From NCBI GenBank assembly GCA_030549495.1, contig JAUIRK010000216.1, positions 69,501-133,500 of the forward strand: a DNA stretch of 64,000 bases, written 5' to 3'. Both the position numbers and the translations under genes were made by a program. Under the pieces are notes generated by a model, which saw nothing but the letters and a program-made list of their open reading frames with translations, did no database searches and had not been told where the DNA came from. Positions 60,035-64,000 of this stretch are shown here, piece after piece; position 1 is the stretch's first letter; every line of letters starts with the position of its first letter. This stretch comes from Nectonema munidae. Lineage: Eukaryota > Nematomorpha > Nectonematoida > Nectonematidae.

Positions 60035-61186
60035 TATTACTAAGAGGAAAAAGAAAAAAGCTTTATTCATAACGTATAAATGAATAACAGAGCAAGTTAT
60101 TACTCCCAAGTAGAGCCCTCTTCTATAGTAACTTTTTCGGAATCACAGTTTTCATTTTGTTTTTTCGGCTCATGTAGGATTTGCTTAGGAGTATCTGGCC
60201 TTTTCACTAAAATGTTTTCCAGCGTTTGTTGTTTTTGTTGGCTCTTAGATATTTTTTTAAACGAGTCATTGAACATGTTTACTGTTCTGTTTGTAGTCAC
60301 CGTGTTTGGGTGATACTTTTCTACAAAGTTTTGCAGCTCTTTCCATTTTGAAATCATTTCTTATAATGTGAGCACTTGAAACATTTCTATCCTCATCTTT
60401 TCATTCATTTTCATAATCTTTACTTCTAGAGTTACTCTCTTAGTTTTTCGCTTTCCTTTGTCACACTTATATTTTCTTTAGAAGACATAATTATCACTGT
60501 ATCTAAATAATATTTCATAAAAATTTGATAAAAATTTCATTTTGTAAGCTCTTACCTACTAAGAGAAAAAGAAAGAAAACGCAAGTGACAAGTGTCAATT
60601 ATAAAAGATGAGAGTATGATTGGTTATATGATTATATATGTTATGTGCACTGTTAGTATATATAATATGTAAGGCTGGTAACGATTAATTTATTTTAAAT
60701 AGTTAACTTTTTTTATAATAACTTATCAGATGACACACAAACATTAACAGTATTTGGTTCAAGTGATGAACGCGTTTTGTTAACAATGTAACCAGCAGAG
60801 TTAAATAATCGTTCACACGGAACTGAAGTAGCAGGTATGCAAAGTAGAGTTTTAGCAAATAATGCCAATTTTGGATATCGATATTCATTAAGTTTCCACC
60901 ATTGTAGTGGATCAACTGATTCCGCTACTTTTTTCTCCATTTTATATAGTTGCACTTCATCAAAAACATTTTCGGCATCTTCTTGTGAGTCTGAGTCAGT
61001 CTCCCTCCATCAACTTGAAATGCTTTTCACTTGTTTCGCATGTAGTGTTATTGACACTATTAGAATTATCTTGTGTGTTTGTCTTCAGCCAATCTTTATT
61101 TGCTAATTGTAGGCCAAGTTTGTTCTTTTGCATCATCTGATAAGCACTTCATTATATCGTGGATCAAGTGCTGTCGCAATCTTTAA

Positions 61187-61316
61187 CCCATTTAGGACCA
61201 ATGTTCCTATTTTGGAACATAAGTAATTTCATCTTCGTCTGCTTTTTTCAATGACTTTGAATATAAATCGTCTGCGTTTTTCTAGATATCGTCTGCTTTG
61301 CTTGGTCTTAAATGGG
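61187..61316. mobile_element. piggyBac-like MITE, copy 4, inside the hAT gene
   Basis: 130 bp between TTAA at 61183-61186 and 61317-61320. Start CCCATTTAGGACC, end GGTCTTAAATGGG. It contains three TCGTCTGC motifs. Removing it and one TTAA makes the hAT frame run KNIAVL-KIATALDPRY, restoring the well-known L-D-P-R-Y block. Confidence 0.9.
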
Positions 61317-61805
61317 TTAAAACAGCAATATTTTTCCTATCAGCTACACGTTTGTTAAAGTCATTAATTGAGGCTTCTTTGAATCTAGCTATATAACCTG
61401 AATCATCATCATTCACACTCATATGCTTTGTTAAAAAAGATAACAATGGCAATACACAGCTACATATCACATATTTTTCACCGCCTAGCAGAACTATAGC
61501 ATGGCGGAATATGTCTAAAACTTTGACGTATTTTGACATTTTTTTCCAATCAGAATCGAACAGTTTCAAAGCGACATAGTACTTTTCTTTGGTTGACATG
61601 TAAAGATTTAATGCCTCTTTGGCCTGCTGCAAACTTTGCAGCATATAAAGAACTCTGTTCCATCTTGTTGGAACATCTTGCTGTAGCTTACGCAACGGTG
61701 AGTCAAAACAATTTTGCAGTTCAGTTGTATTGATCGGGCTATGCTTAAAATGTCCCACAATTTTTCGACACTTTGCTAACAACACTTCGCTATCTGCAGC
61801 TTTAA

Positions 61806-61936
61806 ATCCATTTAAGACCAAGCAAAGCAGACGATATCTAAAAAAACGCAGACGATTTATATTCATAGTCATTGAAAAAAGCAGACGAAGATGAAATTAC
61901 TTATGTTCCAAAATAGGAACATTGGTCGTAAATGGG
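61806..61936. mobile_element. piggyBac-like MITE, copy 5, inside the same hAT gene
   Basis: 131 bp between TTAA at 61802-61805 and 61937-61940, inverted relative to copy 4 and nearly identical to it inside. Left end ATCCATTTAAGACC is altered at its first bases; right end GGTCGTAAATGGG. It splits the hAT reading ILNGFKAADSE. Confidence 0.87.
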
Positions 61937-63097
61937 TTAAATCCATTCAATATGCTTAACTGTAGTATGGCTATGAGCTAAACAAGGAATATGTGAAAAA
62001 CCTGCTTGAATAACAGCGGAAGTCATATTTCGTGCATTGTCGTCAGTTATTATAATCTGAATCTTTTCTGTTATATTCCAGTCTTTTGCAAAGTGTTTAT
62101 ATAACTCAGCAACATTGGCAGAATAGTGACGTTCAACTACATTAACGCATCTTAGAACAAGACTTTTTAAACTCCAGTCATCATAATCCAATGGCCAATG
62201 GTTCCACAGTAACTTTCATTTCCTAAAGATGTCCAAAAATGAGACGTTAGTGCAATTGCTTTTGAATTTTCCACTGTTTCTTTAATGCTTTCCGTTTTAG
62301 CGTTGAACATCTCTGTCAAATTTTTGCAGGTAGTTTATAAGCAGAATTTTGAAGCGCTGTGCGTAATACTTGCTGAAGACCTCATCTTCAACTATCGATA
62401 TTGGTGTGCCACTGCTTGCTATCCATTTTGCAAGTGATATTGTAATGTCACGTTGTACCGTAGCACTCACGGGTTGATCGAGTGTACGACAAAACGTACT
62501 CAAAGTAGTTTGCTTGGAAGTCGATGTTGACGCCGCTCTACTCTGACTGAATGAAAGTAACTTTTCATGTTGAAGTTTCGAATATTGTAGCGAGTGTTTG
62601 TTTTGAAGGTGATAAGTAGTAAGGGATGTGTTAGATCCATGATATGCAAACGATTTGTCACAATGAATGCAATAAACGTTGGCAGCATTTTTAATATTAC
62701 CATTATCGAACAATTTGAAACCAAAATGATTATGTAATTTGCAAGAAATTGGTTTATATTTATTAAATTATTTTTCTTTTGGCGCCATTTTATTTATTTA
62801 GATAGTATAAAAAATAAAATTTAATCTGATTAATAGTTAAAGAAAACTTTAATCGTTAAAATAAATTAATCGATCAATTAATCTTTAAATTCCACAGCTC
62901 TAATATAATATGTAAATGTGTTGTCAATTCCATGTGTACGTTTTATATAAATATTGGATGCCAGTTGTTCATGTGTGTCTATAAATTGAGTGTGGGAAGA
63001 AAGAAGATTGTAATGCTCTTCTATCTAACATTAAAACTTTTAATTGTTATTTCTACGTGTTACTATTCTTTGAAAATTTTCGTTCATCACGTGTTTG

Positions 63098-63216
63098 GCA
63101 GCTGGCTGAATACCAAATTCTGTTCGAAAACTGAAACAATTTTGTTTTGGCTCGTTTTTTTGGTTGAAAACCGAATTGTACGAGTACCGAGACGTTCAAA
63201 AACCGCGGTTCCACTG
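63098..63216. mobile_element. Tc1/mariner-like MITE, copy 2, right part
   Basis: Repeated TTCGAAAACTGA, TTGAAAACCGAATTGT and GAGTACCGAGACGTTC blocks end in CAAAAACCGCGGTTCCACTG followed by TA. It is the same family as 59836-60034. The left end is degraded. Confidence 0.65.
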
Positions 63217-64000
63217 TATTTAACTACTTTTAAAACAGCAACCTTATTTTCATGCTTTGGTACTTAATTACTATTTTTGTGTTCTAATAAAATTCCATTT
63301 GATTTTTTTTCGTTTTCTTGATGAACTATTTTTGTATCTTATGTATGTCTATGAAGTCTAAATTTCTTAAAAAATAACCTGTTAATCGATCAGTTAAAAG
63401 ATATTGGGGATGAATTAGCCGGTTAACGAAAACACGACTAATTACCATTACTAATAGTAACTCTGCATTCAAATTTAAATCCCAAATCAAAAATAGTTCT
63501 GTAATTTTAAAGTTTAGAAAGTATTTTACCATTGAACTGCTTGGAAATGAAAAGGATTCAGTTGAATAATTATTTTGGATCATGCAAAGAAGCTTAAAAT
63601 TTAATTACGCCTTTTTATTAAAGCAAAGTGCCCAAAAAATCCTTGAATGTTGTGTGTTGTTTGCTCTCACTGTGTAATCCCTAAATCAAGGGTTCATAAA
63701 CACGGGGCTTCCATTTGAGCATTGCCTGGACTTGCTTTTTTGGTTCATTTTTTTCCGAAGATTCAAATTCACTATCATTTCTACAAGTTGACATATTCCT
63801 GACTGATTTAATCGCATGGCAGTACTGCTTTGGCTTATTTTCGACAACCTATAATTACATCTTATAATATTCTTAGAGAGGTACATACCTATTTATTCTT
63901 TCTAAAGACACTTAGTATCAGTGAATTTTGACATCGACAGTTTCGGTTGTGTGTTAGATAACTTTAACTACTACACATTGGTGGATCAAGAGGGGGGGGC
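63217..64000. other. Window end, no supported gene
   Basis: AT-rich and non-coding. The last 25 bases (CATTGGTGGATCAAGAGGGG and following G/C) resemble the left end of the MITE at 28078, cut by the window edge. Confidence 0.4.

Larger units (their letters stand above)
60713..62713 (-). pseudogene. hAT (ZBED1/Ac-like) transposase remnant
   Basis: In coding order the BED finger comes first: CIHCDKSFAYHGSNTSL then HLQNKH (62713-62297). Then follow NVAELYKHFAKDWNITEKIQ and ITDDNARNM (catalytic aspartate block, about 62050). CLAHS comes next with a 4-base CATA duplication that shifts the frame before LQLSILNGFKAADSE. LQQDVPTRWNRVLYMLQSL and TALDPRYN follow across a MITE. Last is the dimerisation domain: WWKLNEYRYPKLALFAKTLL and IPATSVPCERLFNSAG (60955-60713). 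There are several breaks, but the protein is nearly complete by order, so the element died fairly recently. Confidence 0.85.
60670..62902 (-). mobile_element. ZBED1/Ac-type hAT transposon, interrupted by two MITEs
   Basis: The ends TAAGGCTGG (60670) and, complemented, TAGAGCTGTGG (62902) both fit YARNG, and share a subterminal GATTAATTTATTTTAA block. Flanks both read ATATAATATG, offset by two bases from a clean 8-bp duplication. It carries a broken transposase gene on the minus strand and two 130-bp TTAA MITEs (61187-61316, 61806-61936). Confidence 0.8.

Overview
This is an AT-rich nuclear window from an invertebrate animal. Evidence for that is a metazoan-type cytohesin gene split by four GT-AG introns, tRNA-derived SINEs, several LINE lineages, Penelope-like elements and many DNA transposons. 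I cannot fix the phylum; a parasitic crustacean or a cnidarian would both fit the transposon mix, but nothing here decides it. Only three host genes are supported. Most of the rest is layered mobile DNA in various states of decay.

Host genes. (1) A cytohesin (ARF guanine-nucleotide exchange factor) lies on the minus strand, 32174 down to 19237. I rebuilt it from five exons (31773-32174, 30831-30943, 26756-27021, 20049-20341, 19237-19395). They join in frame to 410 residues: coiled coil, Sec7 domain with the catalytic glutamate, PH domain of the two-glycine form, and a basic tail. (2) A ZIP (SLC39) zinc/iron transporter is on the plus strand at 44605-45495, with no intron in its coding part. 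(3) An NRAMP/DMT1 (SLC11) metal-proton symporter is on the plus strand at 57648-59393, also without introns. The two metal transporters are about 12 kb apart on the same strand.

Layout. 0-6.3 kb: a nest of CR1/L2-like LINE pieces in both orientations, one carrying a SINE. 7.4-11.2 kb: a long fold-back palindrome built partly of 28-bp repeats, with a hAT-like transposon inserted in one arm and flanked by a perfect 8-bp duplication. 12.3-13.9 kb: a C-rich RNase-H LINE remnant with a hAT MITE beside or inside it. 14.2-17.1 kb: a diverged tandem-repeat field holding another hAT MITE. 19.2-32.2 kb: cytohesin, whose introns hold a SINE, a pure 486-bp CA array, a hAT derivative, a Penelope-like element, a Ty3/gypsy-like fossil, a LINE 5' end encoding a 2A-like motif, and MITEs. 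34.6-41 kb: MITE, SINE, LINE and pogo remnants. 42.2-44.2 kb: a ZBED5-type hAT. 44.6 kb: ZIP. 46-52.3 kb: LINE, pogo, Penelope GIY-YIG and MITE pieces. 57.6-59.4 kb: NRAMP. 59.8-63.2 kb: a hAT element between two Tc1/mariner-like MITEs.

The most notable pattern is a family of about 130-bp TTAA-flanked (piggyBac-like) MITEs. Five copies are present, and three of them sit inside the coding regions of two different hAT transposases. No unknown protein system was found; the novelty lies in element architecture and nesting.
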